A DNA stretch of 53,188 nucleotides from Chrysochromulina tobinii. Lineage: Eukaryota > Haptophyta > Prymnesiales > Chrysochromulinaceae. Shown here in pieces: positions 9,548-16,996 of the stretch. Location of the stretch: NCBI GenBank assembly GCA_001275005.1, contig JWZX01003274.1:1-53188 (forward strand), written 5' to 3'. The number at the start of each line of letters is the position of its first letter. The stretch's first letter is position 1. Both the position numbers and the translations under genes were made by a program. The notes under the pieces are model-generated. The model was not told the origin of the DNA. It saw nothing but the letters and a program-made list of their open reading frames with translations, and made no database searches.

Positions 9548-10027
9548 ATGAGGTGCTCGTCGGTCCTCGCCGTCTTGTTGCTCTCATCGTCGGTCGACGG
9601 CCTGAGGATGCCGCTCGCCGCCTGCAGCAATGGCCTTAACAGCAACAGCTGCCGACGCAGCGTGCTCGCGGGTGCCGCTGCGTTTCTGACACTCGGACCG
9701 CTCGCTCCGGCGATGGCGAACACGGCACCGATGCTTGACAAGCCCATGGAAGGGTTTGGGACGGACGAATCGAAGCGCTCTGCCTTCAAGGAGAAGCAAA
9801 AGAAGTACAAGAAGGCGTGGCGCAAGTCGCTCTCAGACCTTGAATTTGCTACCACCGACGCAGAGGCGATCACTGCCGTCGACAACCTCTATGCCCTGAT
9901 CAAAGAGAACAACTTCGAGGTGCCGGAGGGCGTGCGGAAAATGGATCTGGACCAGGTTTACAAAACGGTGCAGCCTAAGATTGGCAAAAATGCGCGAATG
10001 AACTTTCAGAAGGTGAGCCGCGCATGA
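9548..10027 (+). CDS. Thylakoid-lumen protein with bipartite plastid presequence
   Basis: 159 residues from the ATG at 9548 (MRCSSVLAVLLLSSSVDG). Residues 1-18 form an ER-type signal peptide. A transit-like stretch precedes a second signal with twin arginines (CRRSVLAGAAAF, Arg36-Arg37) ending at APAMA/N, which predicts Tat-type transfer into the lumen with cleavage after residue 57. The mature part (about 102 residues) is lysine-rich and helical, with FKEKQKKYKKAWRKSLSDLE and ITAVDNLYALIKENNFEVPE. This resembles small four-helix extrinsic photosystem II subunits (Psb31 or PsbQ type), but I cannot assign one securely. The three-part targeting indicates a complex plastid. Start choice: the frame extends only to a TTG six bases upstream. 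Confidence 0.72.
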   Translation: MRCSSVLAVLLLSSSVDGLRMPLAACSNGLNSNSCRRSVLAGAAAFLTLGPLAPAMANTAPMLDKPMEGFGTDESKRSAFKEKQKKYKKAWRKSLSDLEFATTDAEAITAVDNLYALIKENNFEVPEGVRKMDLDQVYKTVQPKIGKNARMNFQKVSRA

Positions 10028-10771
10028 TCGAACATGCTCGTCATACGCCAAAATCGTATCCTCTGCACACCTGCGTCATGACGACACTTCTGACGCATGC
10101 TTGGTCGTGTATGCCTTTCCTCAGCTCGACCTGATTGTGCGAGACATTACGAGCGTCAAGGGGATGCCGAAGGATGATCTCGGCTACTGAGAGTGCCCCC
10201 AAGGGCTGCGCCAGGCGAGCGGCAGCAGTTTCTGGTTTCCTGGCGGTGGCGCGCATGTATGTTCCGCATCGCATGTGTTGCGAGTCGCGCCGCACTCAGC
10301 AAGTCCCCGCAAGCTGTCGCACTCCGCTGAAACGGCAGAGCTCGGCCCACAAACTGAAAGGCGACACTGTTATTTCACACTTTTACATTTACTGGATTAC
10401 TGCCCGCACTATAGTAACTAACTTAGTAACTTTGACCCAAGAAGGGGGTTCCCGTCACGCGATTCGTGAGCGCGGGGGGCCGGTCGAGATTCAATGATTG
10501 GCGGGTACCTACCGTATAATTATGTATATAGCGCACGCATGTTCCTGTCTGGATTCACACACTATCCCCACCACCTGATTTGAACTCAGTGATTGACCCA
10601 AAGGCGAAAGGGGTACGGTAGTCGGTAGAGGGGGAGGTTTTCCTTCTGGCATTCACACAATATCCCGTGTGACCACCTGATTTTTAACTCAGAGAACCGA
10701 ATGCATCGTAACGCGGCCTAACGTCCCGCTAAACCCGCGCCGATCGTTCGACGTTCTGCGCCCCGGGTCAC
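10028..10771. other. Long convergent intergenic region
   Basis: 744 bp between two converging stop codons, locally AT-richer (10360-10440 and 10510-10600). It contains one diverged direct repeat (separate entry). No coding region, tRNA or other RNA gene was recognised. Confidence 0.5.
10544..10692. repeat. Diverged direct repeat of about 45-50 bp
   Basis: Copy 1 (10544-10589) and copy 2 (10643-10692) share in order TCTGG, ATTCACACA, TATCCC, ACCACCTGATTT and AACTCAG, with small indels. They lie about 97 bp apart between two 3' ends. Confidence 0.65.
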
Positions 10772-11824
10772 CTATTTGTGCGGATCGGATGGTATCGTGC
10801 GCGGATGGTATCGTCCACCTGTGAGCCGCTGCAAGTGGGGTGGCGTAAATCCGTGCGCATGCACTGCCTTGCAGCGGTAGCGCCCACGCTCTACGTGCAG
10901 CGTGCCCTTCCACGACGTGTGCCACTCGGCACGCGTGGCGTTTTCCTGGACGTATTGCAAGCCGGGGCAGTAGTACTCCTCGGGCAGCATCAGAATTCGC
11001 AATGACTGATGCCCGCTCATCCATTCTAAGCGGATCATCTCCTGATCGCCTTGTCGGACACCACGATGTGCCTTTCCTATGAGACGGGAGGCTGCACCGA
11101 AGAAGAGCTCGTGAACCGCGATGGCATTACTGTACGCAATGAAGCAGCCGCAGATTGGTGGAATCGGCGAGGTCGAATATGGCGGAAAGAAGCGGCCCAC
11201 ATCGAGTGGCGACGCTAAGTCCGCGATGTTGAGGGTTTCGGTGAGGAGCCCGTGCGCGAGCGGTGGCCACACCACGAGCACGTCCTGGTCTAGGTACAGC
11301 GTACGCCTGAAGGGTGACTGCAAGAACGAAGCGAGCTTCCACAGATGGACATTATTCGTGCAGCCCGTATCTCCTGCTGCAGCGCACGTGGCCCAGCTCG
11401 AAGGCAGGCTCAAGAGGCTGCTACTCAAATTGCTGCCTGCGGTGGCGTGTTGCTTGCGCCATCTTGTTCTCAGCCACGGCTCAAATTCGGCACATAAGGC
11501 CAGTGTGCGCGATGCGTCCCACCTTCCGGTTACTGGGAAGCCAGCGGCACTCAGTGCTTCAAGTGCAAACGGATTGGCGGCGAGCATCGTTGGAAATGTC
11601 GGTCGCATGACGTCATGCAGGACATCAGCCGCCGTGACAAGTTCAGAGGTAGCTCGCCGTGCGTCGGCCACCGTGCGCCGCGGCTTCAGGAGATAGAAGA
11701 AGTTGAGCACACCATACGAAAGCCGATCCTTGAGCGCTCCGAGCTGATGCCACCTCACTTCATGGGTTGTCGAGCAGCTAGAGGGAAGCGTTATCCTCGT
11801 GCCTGCTCTGTCGTCACGCGGCAT
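10772..11824 (-). CDS. GT-A-type glycosyltransferase-like protein
   Basis: 350 residues from the ATG at 11824; the frame extends upstream only to a GTG at 11953. The core, from about residue 165, reads NNVHLWKLASFLQSPFRRTL, then YLDQDVLVV, a D-x-D sugar-nucleotide/metal site in the typical context of a strand followed by acidic residues. Later elements include CGCFIAYSNAIAVHELF, RQGDQEMIRLEW and a C-terminal HAHGF that may supply a metal-binding His. No N-terminal membrane anchor is visible, unusual for a Golgi enzyme, so an upstream exon may be missing or the start may be wrong. Donor and acceptor sugars cannot be deduced. It is divergent from the methyltransferase gene (139 bp between starts). 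Confidence 0.6.
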   Translation of the reverse strand: MPRDDRAGTRITLPSSCSTTHEVRWHQLGALKDRLSYGVLNFFYLLKPRRTVADARRATSELVTAADVLHDVMRPTFPTMLAANPFALEALSAAGFPVTGRWDASRTLALCAEFEPWLRTRWRKQHATAGSNLSSSLLSLPSSWATCAAAGDTGCTNNVHLWKLASFLQSPFRRTLYLDQDVLVVWPPLAHGLLTETLNIADLASPLDVGRFFPPYSTSPIPPICGCFIAYSNAIAVHELFFGAASRLIGKAHRGVRQGDQEMIRLEWMSGHQSLRILMLPEEYYCPGLQYVQENATRAEWHTSWKGTLHVERGRYRCKAVHAHGFTPPHLQRLTGGRYHPRTIPSDPHK

Positions 11825-11963
11825 TCGAGCGCGACCGCGACCGACGAAACCCTCGTGGTCATGCCAAATCCAAACGCCGCGAATAGCGCATACCCAATAC
11901 CCTCGCAAATGCTCTCGCCTATTCACGCCCTCTGTGGACGCACGAAACTTCACCGTTCACAGC
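11825..11963. promoter_or_regulatory. Divergent promoter region, glycosyltransferase / methyltransferase
   Basis: 139 bp between the chosen start codons. If the glycosyltransferase really begins further upstream, the promoters would overlap its 5' exon. Confidence 0.35.
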
Positions 11964-12989
11964 ATGGTCCGTGTAAATCCGCGTCGCGAAAAGCTCTGGC
12001 TCATCTCCGCCATGTTGGCATGTTCGGTGTTGCGATCGCGGTTTCTAGCCCTCTTCGCCGGCATCCTTCGCGCGTGCGCCAACCACGGCGAGAAGGTCAC
12101 CGGCACTGGTGCGTGGAAGATCCCCGCGGGTTTCCGCTACAACCTCGATAGTTCGTTCGCCGATGGCATCGCGGCCGTCGCAGGCTTGAACGCTTCGCTG
12201 CTTGATGTAGGAGCCGGAAAAGGCCTATACGTGCGATACCTGCGCGCGCACGGCCTGCGCGCCAATGGCGTGGAGGGCGTTGAAAACATCGCGGCGCTGA
12301 CCGGTGGCCTCGTGCGGCAGCAGGACCTGACCAAACCAATGGCATGCGAGCCAAACGACTTGGTCATGTGCCTCGAGGTCGGCGAGCACATCCCGTGGCC
12401 GTTTCAGTACGTGTTCTTGCGCAACCTCAACTGCTCGACGCATCCCACGACAGGTCGACTCGTGCTCACCTGGGCGCCGCCGGGCCAGTACGGCTCCGGG
12501 CACGTGAACAATCGGCCAGCGAGCGCGATTCGCAATTGGCTCACGAGCAACCACTCGTGCCAGAACCAGAGTGGATGGTCTGGCCAGGAGGTGGTCGGTT
12601 GCGATTGGCAGCAGCAGCTGCCGGGCTTTGGGTTCGAGTTTGACGCCCCCACGACCCAGTACCTGCGCGAGCTGATCGGGCTCGGGTACTTCCGTGCGAA
12701 CGCGCTTCAAGTCTTCCGGCGGCCTAGTGCGCCACCCGCCAAGCTGCTGCCGATCCCGACCCCGCGGCGCGCGAGCAACATGACGACTGTCGCAGTGCGC
12801 TACTTGCGGCGCAGCCATGCCGTCGCCAGCGCGATGGCCGCCGAGGCGATGGGCTTGATGCCACCAAAGGAGCACTATGACAAGACTGGACGCGTCGGCA
12901 TCGGGGCGGTCAGCCGAGAGCTCCGAAATATAGAGAGCCATCTGGCTTTGCTCTCCAGCTTGGAGCGCCGAGAGATGGAGGCCGGTTGA
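11964..12989 (+). CDS. Membrane-anchored SAM-dependent methyltransferase
   Basis: 341 residues from the ATG at 11964 (MVRVNPRREKLWLISAMLAC), chosen because it gives a short basic head followed by one hydrophobic segment (about 12-35), as in a type II signal anchor. The class I SAM-binding motif is LLDVGAGKGLYVRYLRAHG, with the acidic residue after strand 2 in GVEGVEN. Strand 4 reads NDLVMCLEVGEHIP. The central part has several NxS/T sites and paired Cys, consistent with a secretory-pathway lumen. The substrate is unknown; near a glycosyltransferase, GH127 and a sulfotransferase, a glycan O-methyltransferase is a reasonable guess. The C-terminus is helical. Confidence 0.65.
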   Translation: MVRVNPRREKLWLISAMLACSVLRSRFLALFAGILRACANHGEKVTGTGAWKIPAGFRYNLDSSFADGIAAVAGLNASLLDVGAGKGLYVRYLRAHGLRANGVEGVENIAALTGGLVRQQDLTKPMACEPNDLVMCLEVGEHIPWPFQYVFLRNLNCSTHPTTGRLVLTWAPPGQYGSGHVNNRPASAIRNWLTSNHSCQNQSGWSGQEVVGCDWQQQLPGFGFEFDAPTTQYLRELIGLGYFRANALQVFRRPSAPPAKLLPIPTPRRASNMTTVAVRYLRRSHAVASAMAAEAMGLMPPKEHYDKTGRVGIGAVSRELRNIESHLALLSSLERREMEAG

Positions 12990-12990
12990 T

Positions 12991-13065
12991 TTCGCAATAG
13001 AGTTCACATCTCGCAATAGAGTTCACGTCTCGCAAAAATCTCGCAATAGAAACTTCACATCTCGG
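12991..13065. repeat. About 20-nt imperfect tandem repeat
   Basis: Units of the form TCTCGCAATAGAGTTCACA recur three to four times with truncations, beginning two bases after the methyltransferase stop codon. Confidence 0.8.
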
Positions 13066-13274
13066 AGATCATCCGATCTCGCTCCAGTCGTTTGCGCAGC
13101 GGCACAGGCGTGCCCGCAGGCGGCTGCTTCCGCTTGCGGCACTCAATTGGAAGGGCCGCCGGCGGCACGAGGTCAACGTGGTGACGTCCGCGGCTTGCGC
13201 CGGCGCCCGCGTTGCATGCTGCGCAACATCCCCCTGCTCGGTCGCAAGCAGCGGGAATGGGCACGAACTACTCT

Positions 13275-13359
13275 TCACAGCCAATGTTTAGAATTCGACA
13301 CCCAAGTCTTCACAATGTACAGAAACGTTTTCACAGCCAATGTTTGTAATTCGACACCC
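13275..13359 (+). repeat. 29-bp direct repeat upstream of the GH127 gene
   Basis: Copies at 13275-13303 and 13331-13359 share TCACAGCCAATGTTT, two variable bases, then AATTCGACACCC. The second copy ends two bases before the start codon, so the repeat occupies the 5' leader or core promoter. Confidence 0.8.
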
Positions 13360-13361
13360 CC

Positions 13362-16300
13362 ATGAATTTGATTACGCCGCGTGGGCTGCTTCTCATCGCG
13401 GTCGCGGCGGCGGCGCTGCTTGTTACCTTCACGGGCTCGCTGGACGTGACATCAGTGTCCCGACCGATGACGTCACGCTCCGTCGAGCTGGTGAACGCCG
13501 ATCCGCAACGACCTGTGCAGATTGGAGGCACAGTCACGGCGGCGCCACAGGATGACTCCGGCTGGCTGCCTCCACCACCACCACGTGTAGCTGCAGCGGC
13601 AGTGGCGTCCACGCGCCGTGGGACGACGACATTGCAGTGCCCAGCCTACGCCGGCCCAATGTTCTTCCCCTACTATCCGGGTGCAAAGAGTGTGCCGCGG
13701 CACGCAGTACAGTCCGTGGCACTGCCGGGTCCTCTGGAGGAGCAGCCGCTCGCCTCGCCAGCGCAGCGCGTGCGGCTGAAGCCGTTTGCGCTGCCGGACG
13801 TGCGCCTCGAGCCGAGCTCGCGTTTTGGCGTCTCGCAGCGAACGAACGCCGCCTTTCTGCACAAGCTCGACATCGACAGGCTCCTCTACTTCTTCCGCAG
13901 GCTCGCTGGGCTGCCGCAGCCGCGCGCGGACATCAGCCCGTACGGAGGGTGGGAGTCACAAGGGAGCGGGCTGCGCGGAGAATTTGCCGGCCACTACTTG
14001 CATGCCGCCGCCGCCGCTGCCGCAGCCACCTCGGATGCGATCCTGCATGCACGATGCGAGCAGATGGTCACCGTGCTCGAGGAATGCCAGCAAGCCCTCG
14101 GCCAGAGCGGCTACGTGAGCGCCTTTCCGTCGTCCGAGTTCCAAACCGTCGAGGATTTCAGCTCGCGCTCGCCATGGGTGCCATATTATGTGATGCACAA
14201 GCTCCTCGCTGGGCTCATCAGCACGCACGAGTTGCTGGGATCGAAGACGGCGCTGCGCGTCGCGCTTCGGCTCGGTGCGCACCTACGCACGCGCGTCGAG
14301 CGGCTCCTTGCCAGGGGCCTTTCCGTTTGGCACGACTTTATCAACCAAGAGGTGGGCGGCATGTCGGAGGCGCTCGCCGACCTCGCGCGCGTCACCCGCA
14401 ACTCGAGCTGGCTGCAACTCGCCGCGCTCTTTGAACGGCCGTGCTTCGTGGGCCCCCTCGCCCTCGGCGATGGAGCAGGCGCCATTGAGCGCGTCCATGC
14501 CAACACGCACCTGCCGCAGCTGCTGGGTGCGATGGCACGCTATGAGGCCACGGGCGACGACGCGCTCCGGATGGCGGCAGAGGTCTTCTGGGACGAGCTG
14601 AGCAAGCATCACCTCTTCGCCACCGGCGGCTCGACCACTGGGGAGGTGTGGCTGCGGGCGGGCTTGCAAGGCGACGCCGTCGCGCATCAGCGCAAGGACA
14701 ACTACTGGGCGCACGACCAGGCGGAGACGTGCGTGGCTCACAACTCGATGCGGGTCTCGCGCCGGCTGCTGCAATGGAGCCCGTGGCCTACCGGCGCGGA
14801 CGCGTCGCCCGCCGAGGCGACGGCGCGCGTCCTGAGGCATGCATCCTACCTCGAGCGGACGCTGTACAATGCGGTGCTTGGTACCCAGCGCGGAACGCTG
14901 CCCGGCCAAATGCTCTACATGTTCCCGCTCGGCTCGGGCGTGAGCAAGGCTGGTATCCCCGACGCCCCCCAGGGCCATCACTGGAGTGACGAGGAACATC
15001 ACTTCTGGTGCTGCCAGGGCAGCGGCATAGAGGCTTTCGCGCGCCTTGCGGACACGATCTTCTGGCGACGCGACGGAGGCAGCCCGCCGCTCCTCTTCGT
15101 GTTGCAGCTGCTGCCGAGCTCGCTCATCTGGCGGGAAGCTGCGATCCGCGTGGCCGTCGGTGGCGACTACCCAGGCTCCAGCGGCGCGGGCGTGCCACTT
15201 CGTGTGCACGTGAGCTTTGAGAGGTTGGTGAGCGATGGAGTCAGCGGTGGAGCGAGCGGCGGCGAGGCCAACAGGGCCGGGGCACGCGGCGGCGGGGTGA
15301 GCGGCGGCGGGGTGAGCGGCGGCGGGACGGCGCCCGCGCCCCTTGACATCCTCCTGCGGCTGCCGCAATGGGCGAGCCATTTGCGGCTCGTCTCCACGGG
15401 AGCGCTGAGCACCCCGGGCAACTCACTTGAGATGGCCACAGCTGGCTCGCTGCTACCCTTACGCCTAGCGCCAAACGCCAACGGCTCGCTCAGCGTCGAG
15501 ATGATGCCCACCATCAGCTGGGAGAAGATCAAGGACAGCCGACCCATTTTTGCGTCGCTCCACGCGGTGCTCTACGGACCCCTCGTCCTCGGTGGTTTCA
15601 CCTATGCCGAGCGCTCGCTCCCGCTCGGCGCCGCACTCATGCCAGTGCCGCCCGCCGTGCGCTCGCAGCTCGGCTCGGTGCGCGTGCATGTGCCCTCATC
15701 TGTGGCGGGCATGGGCATCGTCGATGGATGCCTCGTGAGCAAGTGGAAGAATGTGTGGGTGGTTCACAAGGACCGGACGCGCTCGTTCATGCCGCAGGGC
15801 CAAGTGCCGGCCGAGTGCCTCACGCGGGCTACACCCATTGAGGATCAGCTCGCCGATTTCCCACAGGCGCATGGTGGTGGTAAGGGGTATACTCTCGAGG
15901 CGGCGCAAATAGCACACGCGTGCGCGCGGCTCGACGGGTGCATCCTGCCCGAAGGCACGAGCGCCTTCGCTTCCGGAAAGCTGTTCCTGATGCACCTAGG
16001 GGTGGGCAGCCCGGCGGTGCTCGCCGCGCCACCGCCGACAGTGCCCGGCACGCGGCGCGGCGGTACGGACGCGGCGAATGCTGCGACCTGGAGGCTGACC
16101 GACTCACCCGTCGGACTGGACGCACCCCTCGCATCCGGCCTCTACCTTGAGAGTTTCGAGCTGCCTGGACACGTGCTCACCTGCACGAACCTTCCCGCGA
16201 GCAGCGGCACCGGGGCTTTCCGGCTGGAGCTCCAGCGCGCGCGCCGCAACGACAAGGCGCAGCTATGGCTGCAGACGCCTGCCGCTGCCGGCAGCAGTGG

Positions 16301-16739
16301 CGGTAGCAGCAGTCCTAGCGTCGACGCAGCCAAGCTAACGTCGATGCTTCTCGAGAGCGTCGGCAGACCGGGCCATGTGCTTGCCGTCGAGCCCCGGAAG
16401 GAGCCTGCGGGCGGCGGTGGCAAGAGCGCCCCCGGCGCGCCGCCGGCGGGCCTTGTCGTGCCGCACCGAGGTGCCGCCGTCTCTCGCGAATGGGAGCCTG
16501 TGCTCTCGCCGAACCGCGATGAGGCCGCCGCCGTCGATATCGAGGCATCATTTGCCGAGTACGCGCCCACCTCGTTCTGGCTGGCGCGGCCATCGCATGC
16601 TGCGGAGGCCGAGCCGCCTGGCTCACGCCCCTTTCTATTGATGCCGCTCAATGAGTTCCAGGACGAGCACTATAATGTGTATTGGTGCAAACCCGCAACG
16701 GTAGGGGAAGCGGCAAAGCCTCCGAGGCATTGCGTGTGA
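13362..16739 (+). CDS. GH127 (DUF1680) beta-L-arabinofuranosidase-like glycosidase
   Basis: 1125 residues with an N-terminal signal anchor (about 8-27). The all-alpha catalytic domain (about 110-620) shows the family series YGGWESQ, EFAGHYL, WVPYYVMHKLLAGL, GGMSEAL, HANTHLPQLLG and HHFWCCQGSG. In bifidobacterial HypBA1 a zinc ion sits on Glu, Cys, Cys, Cys, with one Cys as nucleophile. Equivalents here are Glu455, Cys457, Cys550 and Cys551, with a possible acid/base Glu428 in GGSTTGEVW. The C-terminal third has two segments of AbfB type (YLESFELPGHVLTC and LLESVGRPGHVL), suggesting a beta-trefoil arabinose-binding module. A Gly-rich linker (GGGVSGGGVSGGG) interrupts the middle. Expected role: release of L-arabinofuranose or a similar sugar outside the cell or in the Golgi; the exact substrate is not determinable. 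Confidence 0.85.
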   Translation: MNLITPRGLLLIAVAAAALLVTFTGSLDVTSVSRPMTSRSVELVNADPQRPVQIGGTVTAAPQDDSGWLPPPPPRVAAAAVASTRRGTTTLQCPAYAGPMFFPYYPGAKSVPRHAVQSVALPGPLEEQPLASPAQRVRLKPFALPDVRLEPSSRFGVSQRTNAAFLHKLDIDRLLYFFRRLAGLPQPRADISPYGGWESQGSGLRGEFAGHYLHAAAAAAAATSDAILHARCEQMVTVLEECQQALGQSGYVSAFPSSEFQTVEDFSSRSPWVPYYVMHKLLAGLISTHELLGSKTALRVALRLGAHLRTRVERLLARGLSVWHDFINQEVGGMSEALADLARVTRNSSWLQLAALFERPCFVGPLALGDGAGAIERVHANTHLPQLLGAMARYEATGDDALRMAAEVFWDELSKHHLFATGGSTTGEVWLRAGLQGDAVAHQRKDNYWAHDQAETCVAHNSMRVSRRLLQWSPWPTGADASPAEATARVLRHASYLERTLYNAVLGTQRGTLPGQMLYMFPLGSGVSKAGIPDAPQGHHWSDEEHHFWCCQGSGIEAFARLADTIFWRRDGGSPPLLFVLQLLPSSLIWREAAIRVAVGGDYPGSSGAGVPLRVHVSFERLVSDGVSGGASGGEANRAGARGGGVSGGGVSGGGTAPAPLDILLRLPQWASHLRLVSTGALSTPGNSLEMATAGSLLPLRLAPNANGSLSVEMMPTISWEKIKDSRPIFASLHAVLYGPLVLGGFTYAERSLPLGAALMPVPPAVRSQLGSVRVHVPSSVAGMGIVDGCLVSKWKNVWVVHKDRTRSFMPQGQVPAECLTRATPIEDQLADFPQAHGGGKGYTLEAAQIAHACARLDGCILPEGTSAFASGKLFLMHLGVGSPAVLAAPPPTVPGTRRGGTDAANAATWRLTDSPVGLDAPLASGLYLESFELPGHVLTCTNLPASSGTGAFRLELQRARRNDKAQLWLQTPAAAGSSGGSSSPSVDAAKLTSMLLESVGRPGHVLAVEPRKEPAGGGGKSAPGAPPAGLVVPHRGAAVSREWEPVLSPNRDEAAAVDIEASFAEYAPTSFWLARPSHAAEAEPPGSRPFLLMPLNEFQDEHYNVYWCKPATVGEAAKPPRHCV

Positions 16740-16996
16740 GCCCTGAGCCGTGCTCCATCGAGGTATAGCGCCGTGCAGAGCACCTGCAAAATAGTCAAAT
16801 CAAGTCACTTCGAGCACAACAGACTGCTTGACTTGTCTTGTCTTCAAGTTCAAGTTCGAGTTCAAGTTGACTTAACCCGAAATTTTCAATCTGGGTGAAT
16901 CACAACTTCTTTTTTCGCGACTTTATTCGTTGCAGGGTTTGTGTCATTTTTGGTCTTGCCCGAATACACCAAGCGTTTGGGCTGCAGGCCTAACAA
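16740..16996 (+). promoter_or_regulatory. Intergenic region with reiterated TTGAC/CAAGT motifs, upstream of the NCX gene
   Basis: 257 bp before the exchanger gene, lower in GC than the coding DNA. GTCAAATCAAGTCACTT lies at 16794-16810. From 16822 to 16873 a run of CTTGAC, TTGTC and TCAAGT units repeats with a 5-6 nt period. Similar motifs occur near 9433 and 24915, also upstream of genes. Confidence 0.45.

Larger units (their letters stand above)
12990..13361. other. Intergenic region with two repeat sets
   Basis: Lies between the methyltransferase stop and the GH127 start on the same strand. A tandem repeat begins right after the first stop and a direct repeat ends just before the second start (separate entries). 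No gene is recognised. Confidence 0.55.

Noticed and set aside
14283-15380. 365-codon minus-strand frame within GH127
   Set aside because: Antisense to the catalytic domain, with no recognisable motif.
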